This document shows positions 7,401 through 14,857 of a stretch of DNA of 64,000 bases, one piece after another. The DNA comes from Vampirovibrionales bacterium (GTDB lineage: Bacteria > Cyanobacteriota > Vampirovibrionia > Vampirovibrionales > Vampirovibrionaceae). Made by a program: the position numbers and the translations under genes. Location: the NCBI GenBank assembly GCA_016712355.1, contig JADJRF010000005.1, forward strand, positions 434,001 through 498,000. The letters are read 5' to 3'. The notes under the pieces were generated by a model. That model saw only the letters and a program-made list of their open reading frames with translations. It searched no databases and had not been told where the DNA came from. The stretch's first letter is position 1. Each line of letters starts with the position of its first letter.

Positions 7401-8833
7401 TCGCGTTTTGACGGACCTTTTCCGGCCGTCAGGTGAGAGGTCAAAGACATTTTTTGCTCGGGAAACAGCGCCGGGCGCATTAAGTCCAGAATCAACCATT
7501 GATGCGGCGTACGCGCGCCCGCCTTGGGATCGAGCGCATCGGACGTAATAAGGCGTCGGCGCGTGCGGGCGTATTCGCCGATTTCAACGTGATCAATGCC
7601 CACAAATACGCGCGCCGAGCGAATATCCATCAAAGGAAGCATGTCTTCAAAATTCTCTCGATAAGGCCGCGCGCGCGCCGGCAGAAATAACATGCTCGTT
7701 AAAGGAAAAACGCCGTCGTTATAGCGATACAAGCGTTCGTTTTTGCCCAGCGGATTCTCCGGGTCATAAGTCGGCAGATTCGCCAACTGAATATTCATGT
7801 ATGAAAAAATCGAATGGACCGACACGCCATAAATCGGCAGCAACGACCCTACCACCGCGCGCGGCAAATATAGGGGCATTTTAATGATTTGGGTCACGCC
7901 CTTTTTCTTGTATTTTTCGGGATTTGTATAGGGGTTTTCCAGATAACTGGCGTAGACAATCAGCTTGCGTTTAAAAGCGTCCGTAACGGGATGTGGGTGA
8001 TACGGCTCGGCGGCGCCGACCAGCATGTGCCCATACACCTCCGGCTTGCCGTATAAGGGCTTGGAACCGTCAAAGTTCTGCCAGCGAAGCCCGTCTTTCA
8101 GGTTACTTTTGCCAAAAAGATAAAGCCGATAGGCGCTGCGATCCCAAAATCGACGGATGGGCGAATGGTTCCCCGGACGCAGATATTTGGTAAACCACTC
8201 AGGGTCAAACATGGGCGACCCATGAAACGGCACGGCAATGGCAAACACGCGATCGACGCGCGCAAGCAGGGAGGGATCGCGCATGGCTTCGCTCGTAATC
8301 ATCCCGCCCAAACTGTAGCAAATCAGGGTCATTGCGCGTCCCTGAACCGGGAAATCCGAGAAATAGGCGTTGGCTTCCCGCGTAAAATCTGCCGCCTGCA
8401 CGGCCAACTCGTCGCTGGAATTATAGATAAAGGCGTAAAGCTTGTAGCGGGCGTTAAACGGCTTATTATCACGCGTCATGCGCCGGAACTTCTTCCACCA
8501 CGAATTCTGTTGAAATTCTTCCGCGCGCCCCGGCAACAGAATCAGGGGCGTACGCCCCACGAGCGCTGTTTCATCGAATTGATACAGATGATTCAACGAC
8601 TCGCGTCGACGCCACTGCACCAGCGGCATCTGCGCACGCAGACGCGCAGGCGCCATCAGGACTTTTGGCGCGTCGGCCACGAGGACAGGAGCCTGAACGA
8701 CCAGCGGAATTTCCGGGACGATCGGTTTAGACGAGACGGGCTCGGTCTGGGCCATGGCAGAAAACCCGCCAACGGCGCAAAGCCACAGCAGCGCGCAGTA
8801 CGCAGCGACGGCTCTTTTTACGGCAATTCGCAT
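7397..8833 (-). CDS. Secreted alpha/beta-hydrolase (lipase/esterase-like)
   Basis: About 478 residues from ATG 8833, which gives an immediate signal peptide (basic start, hydrophobic run, cut near F-S-A-M-A-Q); upstream residues of the longer frame look non-coding. The core has the alpha/beta-hydrolase order: beta-strand P-L-I-L-L-P-G-R (oxyanion region), then L-I-C-Y-S-L-G-G with Ser174 as probable nucleophile, then V-P-F-H-G-S-P. In the nucleophile elbow the first glycine of G-x-S-x-G is Cys172. The V-P-F-H-G-S part resembles triacylglycerol lipases, PGAP1-like proteins and LCAT. It is probably a periplasmic or exported lipid esterase; the substrate is unknown. It lies 123 bp behind the unknown gene at 9649 on the same strand. 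Confidence 0.75.
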   Translation of the reverse strand: MRIAVKRAVAAYCALLWLCAVGGFSAMAQTEPVSSKPIVPEIPLVVQAPVLVADAPKVLMAPARLRAQMPLVQWRRRESLNHLYQFDETALVGRTPLILLPGRAEEFQQNSWWKKFRRMTRDNKPFNARYKLYAFIYNSSDELAVQAADFTREANAYFSDFPVQGRAMTLICYSLGGMITSEAMRDPSLLARVDRVFAIAVPFHGSPMFDPEWFTKYLRPGNHSPIRRFWDRSAYRLYLFGKSNLKDGLRWQNFDGSKPLYGKPEVYGHMLVGAAEPYHPHPVTDAFKRKLIVYASYLENPYTNPEKYKKKGVTQIIKMPLYLPRAVVGSLLPIYGVSVHSIFSYMNIQLANLPTYDPENPLGKNERLYRYNDGVFPLTSMLFLPARARPYRENFEDMLPLMDIRSARVFVGIDHVEIGEYARTRRRLITSDALDPKAGARTPHQWLILDLMRPALFPEQKMSLTSHLTAGKGPSKRD

Positions 8834-8956
8834 TCGACAGCACCCGTCCGCATGGTTGTGGAAACGCGCCCTATCGTAGCATCCCCGCCGAAGACTGTCC
8901 AAGATTCGCAGAACACGCGGGTTGAGCAACAAACGCGCTTTAAGCAATGTTATTTA

Positions 8957-9649
8957 TTAGTAATATTCTTTTTCGTGAAAATAACCGCCCACGCACAGCA
9001 TTTCCACAATTTTCAACACAAAGAGACGCGGGGCCTCTGGTTGCGCAAAATAATGCTCCTCATCACCGAGATGTCGAATGCTCATGACCGTCGGCGTTTG
9101 CGGGTCCGCTGGAATATACAGCGAGGCGATCTCATGCGTCAGTAAGTCCGAAAAATCGTGGAACGGATCATGTCGGGTTAATTCATGAAAGTCGCCGAGC
9201 AGGGCAACTATGCGGCCGGTAAATACCGGGTCCCGTCCATGGCGGTACATCGCCAAAGGCTTGGCGTTTCCGCGCGCCGTAAAACTGACCGTGTGCCACA
9301 GCAGATTCAAAATCCCGACTGAGCGATCAGCGTCGATCCGGGATTCGACGCGTTGATGCGGAATTTGCTCGGGCGCAAGCGATTTTCGAAAGCACGCGCA
9401 CAGAATTTCCAGCTCGCCCAGCAGCGAATCGAACATACGGTTTGCGTTGCGCTGCGCCTGTTCGTGCTCTTGCCATTGTTTGGCCATATGACCAGCCAAC
9501 GCCCCGACGCGTTCTTCCAGCAATTGCGCGGCGGCTTGCGGGGTCGCCCCCGCCGGACTGATTAAAGGCGGCGCGACGCGGCGCGACGTTTCAGCGGGCT
9601 GCAAAAGCGAATGTCTCAGGGATCCTGCGCGTTTTCCAACGTCTTCCAT
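8957..9649 (-). CDS. Unknown 230-residue protein
   Basis: I do not recognise the family. The N-terminus is polar. A helical, Gln/Glu-rich segment follows (residues 40-85), then a mixed region with H-D-P-F-H-D-F and a C-terminal strand-rich part ending E-K-E-Y-Y. There is no signal peptide or membrane segment, so it is likely cytoplasmic. Two Cys are close together (C-A-C). It is divergent from the gene at 9842 and upstream of the hydrolase on the same strand. Confidence 0.65.
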   Translation of the reverse strand: MEDVGKRAGSLRHSLLQPAETSRRVAPPLISPAGATPQAAAQLLEERVGALAGHMAKQWQEHEQAQRNANRMFDSLLGELEILCACFRKSLAPEQIPHQRVESRIDADRSVGILNLLWHTVSFTARGNAKPLAMYRHGRDPVFTGRIVALLGDFHELTRHDPFHDFSDLLTHEIASLYIPADPQTPTVMSIRHLGDEEHYFAQPEAPRLFVLKIVEMLCVGGYFHEKEYY

Positions 9650-9780
9650 CCGGCGGTGGTCTCTCTCTCAGGCGGCTGTGGCAAGCGCGCAAATATCGCT
9701 ATCCCGAACGAAACGGACGCATTCAACAGCGTCGCAATGGTCTTTATTGTATCAGGAAATGCATCGGCGAAGAAACGCCC

Positions 9781-9786
9781 TATACT
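9781..9786 (+). promoter_or_regulatory. Putative -10 box TATACT for the gene at 9842
   Basis: TATACT lies 55 bp ahead of ATG 9842, which has a GGGAG Shine-Dalgarno. No clear -35 is seen at 17 bp. Confidence 0.35.
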
Positions 9787-9841
9787 TTCGATTGGAAGCA
9801 TGCCTGCCAACAGGAAAACGACTTTTCGGGAGACTCGCGTC

Positions 9842-10684
9842 ATGCGCTTGCGACTTACCTTACGGATACTCGCCAGCCTCACGGCCTTCGGGGTCACGTT
9901 ATCGCTTTTAGCGTTCAGCGCTGCCTCTCGGGTTTATTCCGGCGGCATTCAGCAAAACGCCGTTCTGGAGGCGCCAACGCGCAACGCCAACGCCTCAGAT
10001 ACCATCAGCGGGATCGTCGTGGCTCGCGAGTCCGGCGCGCCGGTTCGCGGGGCAGTGGTCAGCGTTCCCGCCCTCAATCGTTCGACTGTTAGCGGCGCCG
10101 ACGGGCGATTTTCTCTGAGCGGCCTCCCACAAGGCCAACGCTTTATTCTGAATATCGCCAAAACCGGGTTTTCTCCTGAAAGCTTGACCCTGCAGAGCGG
10201 CATTAATGCAAAAGGGCCGTTGAGAGCCACGCTCAGCGCCAGTTCGGGCGTTCTGGCGCTCGACAACGTCTGGCGCCATCTGGGCGATAATCGTTATTCG
10301 ACGCGTTCAGCGGGGGCCAGCGCCTTTCGCCTCGATGCGGGCGGACCCGCCATCCGCCTGCCTTTCTCGACCGCAGGCGTCACGCTGTCGCGCGCGCCGA
10401 TTCTGCGCATTGGCGCGGTATTAGGGCTGGATACCGAAGCCGCCCATGCGGCAGGACAAAGCCGCTTACGTATCTCTAGCAGTCCCGCGCAAATTTTACT
10501 GAATGGCCGCGTCATTGGCGAGCTGGCGCTCAACGGCTCTGGGCAATCGTTCCAGACGCCGCCGGGTCTGATCATCCCAAACGGAATGAACCTGCTGGAG
10601 ATTCGCTCCGGCTACCAGCTGCCGCTGAGCGACCCGATTGATTTTGACGACTTTGAATTCATGACCCTGACGCTGTCGCTGTAA
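9842..10684 (+). CDS. Exported protein with carboxypeptidase-regulatory-like domain
   Basis: About 280 residues. ATG 9842 was chosen over the longer frame (to 9611) because it has a GGGAG Shine-Dalgarno at 9 bp and starts a clear signal peptide or anchor (M-R-L-R-L-T-L-R-I-L then a hydrophobic run). Residues 55-125 match the CarboxypepD_reg fold: I-S-G-I-V-V-A...G-A-P-V-R-G-A-V-V-S-V followed by S-G-A-D-G-R-F-S-L-S-G-L-P. This is a common beta-sandwich of surface and periplasmic proteins. The C-terminal half is beta-rich, with an I-L-L-N-G-R-V-I-G stretch like PEGA-type modules. It is probably an envelope structural or adhesive protein. Confidence 0.72.
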   Translation: MRLRLTLRILASLTAFGVTLSLLAFSAASRVYSGGIQQNAVLEAPTRNANASDTISGIVVARESGAPVRGAVVSVPALNRSTVSGADGRFSLSGLPQGQRFILNIAKTGFSPESLTLQSGINAKGPLRATLSASSGVLALDNVWRHLGDNRYSTRSAGASAFRLDAGGPAIRLPFSTAGVTLSRAPILRIGAVLGLDTEAAHAAGQSRLRISSSPAQILLNGRVIGELALNGSGQSFQTPPGLIIPNGMNLLEIRSGYQLPLSDPIDFDDFEFMTLTLSL

Positions 10685-10816
10685 TCGCCGCGCGTCCCCA
10701 CGCAATCATCTGGATGAGGGACGACGCATTCCTGCGCGATGATTATGATAAGATGAGTCGTGAGAGCGCCCCTTTTCGGGGCATTGCAAGTCGTGTGAAA
10801 GGTCAGGCTGCCGCCC

Positions 10817-11158
10817 ATGGAGTTGGAACATCGCCTCGTCGATGGTTGCGCCGTCGTCGAAATCAAAGAAGATCGCTTTGAATATCCCAAAACCCAAGTG
10901 CTCAAAAACTACGTCCTGCGTTTGCTGGAAGAAGGCGTTCAGCACGTCACCCTCAATTTAACCAATGTTCAAATGCTCGACAGTTTTGGCATTGCGGTGT
11001 TCATCTCTATTTTAAAGGCCTGCAAAAAGAATGGGGGCAACCTCACGCTGTTTGGCCTGAATACGCAGGTCACGCACCTGATGGAACTGACGCGCATGGA
11101 TCGCGTGTTGGATATCTGGGAAAGCGAAAGTCAGGCCGTCGCTCACGCGCGCGATTAA
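10817..11158 (+). CDS. STAS-domain protein (anti-sigma-factor antagonist type)
   Basis: A single STAS domain of 113 residues. It has the typical opening strand, the V-T-L-N-L strand, the phosphorylation site D55-S56-F-G-I-A (Ser56 aligns with the SpoIIAA/RsbV phosphoserine), and L-T-L-F-G-L before the last helix. Such proteins act in partner-switching with an anti-sigma kinase, or serve as adaptors in signalling and lipid transport. No kinase or phosphatase is nearby. The next two genes (Cys-rich and TusA) follow closely on the same strand. The leader carries a small GCCCC/GGGGC hairpin of unclear meaning. Confidence 0.85.
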   Translation: MELEHRLVDGCAVVEIKEDRFEYPKTQVLKNYVLRLLEEGVQHVTLNLTNVQMLDSFGIAVFISILKACKKNGGNLTLFGLNTQVTHLMELTRMDRVLDIWESESQAVAHARD

Positions 11159-11193
11159 CTGGCTTTTGCAGCTAAAAGAAGCCTGTTTCGCCG

Positions 11194-11508
11194 TTGAATG
11201 CAGACGCCGCTTTTTTTGATTACGCGTGCCCGCTATGCGGCGCGCCATTTTGTGAGCGCGTCCAACTGATGAACTTCGCCGTGGGCGTCATCGACGACCC
11301 CACGTGTTTAAGCTGCCTTGGCAAGGAATTTCAGCGTTCAGAAGCCGCCATGGCGGCTTACTGCTGGCGCTATATTCAGCAGCGCGAGTGCTTTTTGACG
11401 CCATGGCAAGCGTTTGATCCGTCCCCATGTCCTCGCCGAGAAGGATTAAACGCCGACTGCCCCTGCGATCGCGAGGCGACGCCCGGCAACGAGACACCCC
11501 TGCCATGA
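11194..11508 (+). CDS. Small Cys-rich protein (zinc-ribbon or Fe-S-like), coupled to tusA
   Basis: 104 residues with ten Cys: C12-P-L-C15, C20, C38-L-S-C41, C57, C66, C79, C89 and C91. Two CxxC pairs 26 residues apart look like a zinc-ribbon or rubredoxin-like site; the remaining Cys could bind a second metal or carry sulfur. The only usable start is TTG 11194, because a stop lies just upstream, with a weak purine-rich leader. The stop overlaps the TusA start as ATGA, so the two are translationally coupled and probably act together in sulfur transfer. I do not know a named family. Confidence 0.68.
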   Translation: MNADAAFFDYACPLCGAPFCERVQLMNFAVGVIDDPTCLSCLGKEFQRSEAAMAAYCWRYIQQRECFLTPWQAFDPSPCPRREGLNADCPCDREATPGNETPLP

Positions 11509-11768
11509 CCCAGCCACCTGAAATACCCGCCCGCGTGCTGGATCTCCGGCAAGAGAAATGCCCGCTCAATTTTGTCAAAGCCTCGCTCGCACTGGAGAAA
11601 CTCAACGCAGGCGAAATTCTGGAAGTCTGGGTCTTGGCCGACTCCGAATCGGCGCAACGCCTGCCAGCGAGCTTTCGCCAAGAAGGCCGCGAGATTGCCG
11701 CCATTTGCAAAAGTGACGCCGACACCCTGCGCATTTCAATCCGCCAAACGGCGTCGCCCGCCGGGTGA
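11505..11768 (+). CDS. TusA-family sulfurtransferase
   Basis: About 87 residues from ATG 11505, inside an ATGA overlap with the Cys-rich gene; a longer frame to 11427 overlaps that gene and is unlikely. The TusA signature L-D-L-R-x-x-x-C-P-L-N-F-V-K is present with catalytic Cys19, followed by the usual helix and L-E-V-W-V strand. TusA proteins carry persulfide sulfur for tRNA thiolation or respiratory sulfur metabolism. The canonical R-G-L before Cys is replaced by R-Q-E-K, and the second Pro of the CPxP motif is Asn. It is therefore a divergent member, and its target pathway is open. Confidence 0.82.
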   Translation: MTQPPEIPARVLDLRQEKCPLNFVKASLALEKLNAGEILEVWVLADSESAQRLPASFRQEGREIAAICKSDADTLRISIRQTASPAG

Positions 11769-12053
11769 GGAGAGCACCCCCGGACTGTCCAAACGGGCAG
11801 TGAAAAAATCCTCCTTATCAACAGACCGAAAAACCGCTACAGTAGAAAAACGCTTCTGACGAAATATACGCGCGAGCGCCTATTCGCTCTTCAGTCCCTC
11901 TGCATCGAGACGGCTTTTATTTCTGCGCTTTTGTCACAAAGGTAGGCAAATAGCGGCTCATAACGCAACAAATCTGGCTGTTTCGTTTTTATATCAGTAG
12001 ATGCGTCAAAACGGGGCAGTTTTCAATCAGAGTCCAGCGTGGGAGATATCATC

Positions 12054-12320
12054 ATGAGTTACGCCAGCGTCGAACAGGACGTCGCCATGAATGCCGACGT
12101 GCGAAAAAGTCTCAATCGCGTCCTCGCCATGACCGGCGGCATTCAGTCGGGCGCCAAAATATATGACGATCGTCACGGCTATCAGGTGCATCAGCTGGAA
12201 GACGGACGCCGCATCGTGTTCCGGTTTTTTCCCAATCTCTCTACGTTTGTGGACCTGCCCGATGGCACCCGCATTACCATCTTCCCGGACGGGCGCGCGT
12301 CAAAGCCTTACGTTCGCTAG
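12054..12320 (+). CDS. Small unknown basic/beta protein
   Basis: 88 residues from ATG 12054, which has GGGAGA seven bases upstream. The N-terminal helix is followed by short strands (R-I-V-F-R-F-F, F-V-D-L-P-D-G-T-R-I-T-I-F-P-D-G) that suggest a small beta-sheet domain. There is no signal peptide, and I recognise no family. It converges on the transporter gene with only 21 bp between stops. The 285 bp upstream is gene-free and contains a TACAGT box (about 11834). Confidence 0.62.
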   Translation: MSYASVEQDVAMNADVRKSLNRVLAMTGGIQSGAKIYDDRHGYQVHQLEDGRRIVFRFFPNLSTFVDLPDGTRITIFPDGRASKPYVR

Positions 12321-12341
12321 ACCGATTTATTTGCAGCGCTT

Positions 12342-13124
12342 CTATTCGTGCGGATCGCCATACCCGGGTTCTCGACGCGCCAGCAAGACTTCCTGCCAGC
12401 CAATGAGGCGCTTGAGCCAGGCGTGGCCCAAATAGAGAAATGGCGTAATCAGCGCGACAAGGGCGAATTTCCACACGTAGTTGCTTAAGGCCAATTGGCC
12501 CATTGCCTCTATCGAAAGCTGCCCCCAGAAGGCGACAGCGGTGACGATCAGTGAATCAAACAACTGGGAAATTACGGTCGAGCCTTGCGCGCGCAGCCAT
12601 AGAAAGCGATGCCGCGTCCAGGCGCGAAACACATGGAAAATCTGGATATCGAGCAGTTGCCCCACCAGATAGGCCGCCAGCGAAGCGACAATCATACTGG
12701 TGTACAGACCGGAGAAATGGGTGAATTCCGCCCCGCTCAGCGGTGATCGCGGATCAACAGGCAGCGCGCGCGCCAGCGTAAGACAGCCATAAACCAGCAC
12801 CGAAACCGCAAAGCCGATAATCGTCACCAGCCGCGCGGCCTGCCGCCCGAAAAACTCGTTGAGCAGGTCGGTTAACAAAAACGTCACCGGAAACGGAATG
12901 ATCCCCGCCGACAACAGCGCCGTCGGCCCCCACGGCGTCGCCACGCGAAACAGCAGCGAGCCGATGAGATTGGCAATAATGAGACACGCTACGAAAATAG
13001 CCGTCATCCACAGAAAAACGGTCTGATTGGCGGGCATATCCGGCGGCAGACACCACGCGCACGCCTCACGCAGCGCCGACGTCCAGCGGGCGCGCCTAAT
13101 CGAACAAAAGGCCGTATCGTCCAT
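12342..13124 (-). CDS. Queuosine precursor transporter (YhhQ/vitamin uptake family)
   Basis: 260 residues from ATG 13124. It has six hydrophobic segments (V-F-L-W-M-T-A-I-F-V; T-A-L-L-S-A-G-I-I-P-F-P-V; L-V-T-I-I-G-F-A-V-S-V-L-V; S-M-I-V-A-S-L-A-A-Y-L-V-G and others). Family marks are F-P-V-T-F-L-L-T-D-L-L-N-E-x-F-G and S-N-Y-V-W-K-F, as in YhhQ/QueT-type inner-membrane importers of queuine or preQ1. The start has no Shine-Dalgarno but has TACAAT seven bases upstream, which suggests a leaderless mRNA. Confidence 0.85.
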   Translation of the reverse strand: MDDTAFCSIRRARWTSALREACAWCLPPDMPANQTVFLWMTAIFVACLIIANLIGSLLFRVATPWGPTALLSAGIIPFPVTFLLTDLLNEFFGRQAARLVTIIGFAVSVLVYGCLTLARALPVDPRSPLSGAEFTHFSGLYTSMIVASLAAYLVGQLLDIQIFHVFRAWTRHRFLWLRAQGSTVISQLFDSLIVTAVAFWGQLSIEAMGQLALSNYVWKFALVALITPFLYLGHAWLKRLIGWQEVLLARREPGYGDPHE

Positions 13125-13131
13125 GCGGGCT

Positions 13132-13137
13132 ATTGTA
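13132..13137 (-). promoter_or_regulatory. -10 box TACAAT placed for a leaderless transcript
   Basis: On the minus strand TACAAT is followed by seven bases and then the ATG of the queuosine-precursor transporter. The predicted transcription start is at or one base before the start codon. No Shine-Dalgarno is present. Confidence 0.42.
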
Positions 13138-13248
13138 GCGAAAAGAAATGCAAGGCGGGTCGACGCGCGCACGTTTTGCGTTTTGCGCGTCACGGCCTTG
13201 TTGTGGTACATCTGGTACACGCGCCGCTTGTAAGGAGTTCCCTTCGCC

Positions 13249-13887
13249 ATGACCCAACCCGTCGTCCAGCCCGCCGCTTCCGCGACCGCGCCGCTCACCG
13301 TCAAACGCATTTCGCTCACCGGCGGCATCGCGTGCGGCAAGTCGGTCGTTCGCGAGATTCTGGATTCGTACAACGTTCCCGTCATTGACGCCGACGAACT
13401 GACGGCCGAAGTCTACCAGCGCGACGAAGAGCTCAAGGCCAATATCCGCGACGCCTTCGGCGCAGACGTTTTTGGCGACGACGGGCAAGTGGATCGCAAA
13501 AAACTGGGTAACCGCGTCTTCTCCGATACCGCCTCGCTGCAACGCCTGGCCGGATGGATTCATCCCAAGGTCGCCCCGCAGATTCAAAGCTTTTTCGAGT
13601 CACACAACGATCAAAAACTGGCCGTCGCCGTGATTCCTGTCTTATTTGAATATGGCCTGGAAGACGAGTACGACGAGATCTGGGTGGTGAAGGCCACGCG
13701 CGATCAGCAAATCGTGCGGCTGATGACCCATCGCGGCTTCAACCGGGAAGAGGCCGAAGCGCGCATCAATATTCAACTGCCGCTGCCCAGCAAGGTCGTA
13801 CAGGCAGATTTCGTTATCGACAACAGCGGCGCTTTGGCGCAGACGCGCCAACAGGTGCAGAAAAAGCTTCAGCAAATGGGCTGGTAA
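13249..13887 (+). CDS. coaE: Dephospho-CoA kinase
   Basis: Last step of CoA synthesis, ATP-dependent 3'-phosphorylation of dephospho-CoA. The 212-residue protein has the P-loop G-G-I-A-C-G-K-S (residues 25-32), I-D-A-D for substrate binding, the lid-region H-R-G-F, and D-F-V-I-D-N-S-G near the C-terminus. An AAGGAG Shine-Dalgarno supports the ATG start. The first 17 residues (Pro/Ala-rich) are an extension over most CoaE. The gene is divergent from the transporter and convergent with the KDG kinase. Confidence 0.95.
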   Translation: MTQPVVQPAASATAPLTVKRISLTGGIACGKSVVREILDSYNVPVIDADELTAEVYQRDEELKANIRDAFGADVFGDDGQVDRKKLGNRVFSDTASLQRLAGWIHPKVAPQIQSFFESHNDQKLAVAVIPVLFEYGLEDEYDEIWVVKATRDQQIVRLMTHRGFNREEAEARINIQLPLPSKVVQADFVIDNSGALAQTRQQVQKKLQQMGW

Positions 13888-13915
13888 GCCCTAAACTGAC
13901 ACTCGCTGGTAAGCC

Positions 13916-14857
13916 CTAACTGGCGCTCATCGAAAAGGCCCGCGAATACACTGACTCGCGGTTGGGCAGCGACTTTAACGCTCCGTCGCGCTGAACCTTC
14001 AGACCGGCGGCGGTGATGCCCAGTCGCGCGCAATCCAGCAAGCTGCGGCCCGTGGCCAATCCGTGCAGAAACCCCCCATTAAACGCGTCGCCCGCGCCGG
14101 TCGGGTCTACAACGCGATCGATCTTAAGCGCGGGGACGTGCTCAATCTGACGCCGAAACCCCAGATAACAGCCCTGCTCACCCGCCTTGGCAACCACCAA
14201 CGGCACGCCCTTGTACCAGAAGTATTCCACGACCTGATCAAGCCGGTGCAGGCCAATCGTCGGCTGCGTATCATCCGGCACCGTCGGCATGATGACATCG
14301 ACGTAAGGCAACAGGCCTTCCATAGCGTCAAACGCCTCGGCGCGATTCTTCCACAGGCGATTGCGGAAATTCGGGTCGAAGACTGTCATGATCTTGCGCT
14401 CACGGGCCATGGCAAATGCCTTGTAGACGGCCTGGCGCATCGAAGGCGATAAGCCCAGCGTGACCCCCGTCGCGTAGACCATTTTGAGCGATTCGAACAA
14501 ACGCGGGGTGATATCGCGCTCGCCAATCATCGAGGCGGCGCTGCCCTTGCGGTAGTAAAGAAACTCGCGATTCCCGTTCTCTTCCTGGGCGATGAAATAC
14601 ATCCCGGTAAAACCGCCTGTAATCTTGCGCGAGGGGCGCGTGTCCAGCCCTTCCATCAAAAACAGCTGCTGCAAGCCAAAAGCAAACGGATCGTCGGCCA
14701 GCCCGGTCAGGAAACCAACATGGGAGCCGAGGCGCTTGGCCATCACCGCCGTATTCAGGGCGTCGCCCGCGTAAGCTTTGGAGAATTCCTCGGCGTAGCG
14801 GATTTCTCCGCGGCTTGAAAATTCCACCATGGCCTCGCCAATGCTCAGAATGTCGAT
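13916..14857 (-). CDS. kdgK: 2-keto-3-deoxygluconate kinase (PfkB family), likely non-AUG start
   Basis: PfkB-family sugar kinase, closest in type to KdgK, which phosphorylates 2-keto-3-deoxygluconate to KDPG. The N-terminal I-G-E-A-M-V-E-F, central F-D-P-N-F-R, and the PfkB signature D-P-T-G-A-G-D-A-F-N-G-G with the catalytic Asp are all present. Start: a perfect AAGGAGG (14864-14870) is followed by CGG-ATT-ATC-GAC-ATT, exactly where the fold begins, with no ATG/GTG/TTG there. ATC 14857 (6-bp spacing) or ATT 14860 is the likely start. GTG 14890 or ATG 14944 would give a tail encoded inside the dehydratase gene with no Shine-Dalgarno. It is the last gene of the sugar-acid operon and overlaps the dehydratase stop. 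Confidence 0.86.
   Translation of the reverse strand: MDILSIGEAMVEFSSRGEIRYAEEFSKAYAGDALNTAVMAKRLGSHVGFLTGLADDPFAFGLQQLFLMEGLDTRPSRKITGGFTGMYFIAQEENGNREFLYYRKGSAASMIGERDITPRLFESLKMVYATGVTLGLSPSMRQAVYKAFAMARERKIMTVFDPNFRNRLWKNRAEAFDAMEGLLPYVDVIMPTVPDDTQPTIGLHRLDQVVEYFWYKGVPLVVAKAGEQGCYLGFRRQIEHVPALKIDRVVDPTGAGDAFNGGFLHGLATGRSLLDCARLGITAAGLKVQRDGALKSLPNRESVYSRAFSMSAS

Noticed and set aside
8165..9145. 326-aa plus-strand frame
   Set aside because: Antisense to the hydrolase gene and the unknown gene at 8957; no domain, poor start.
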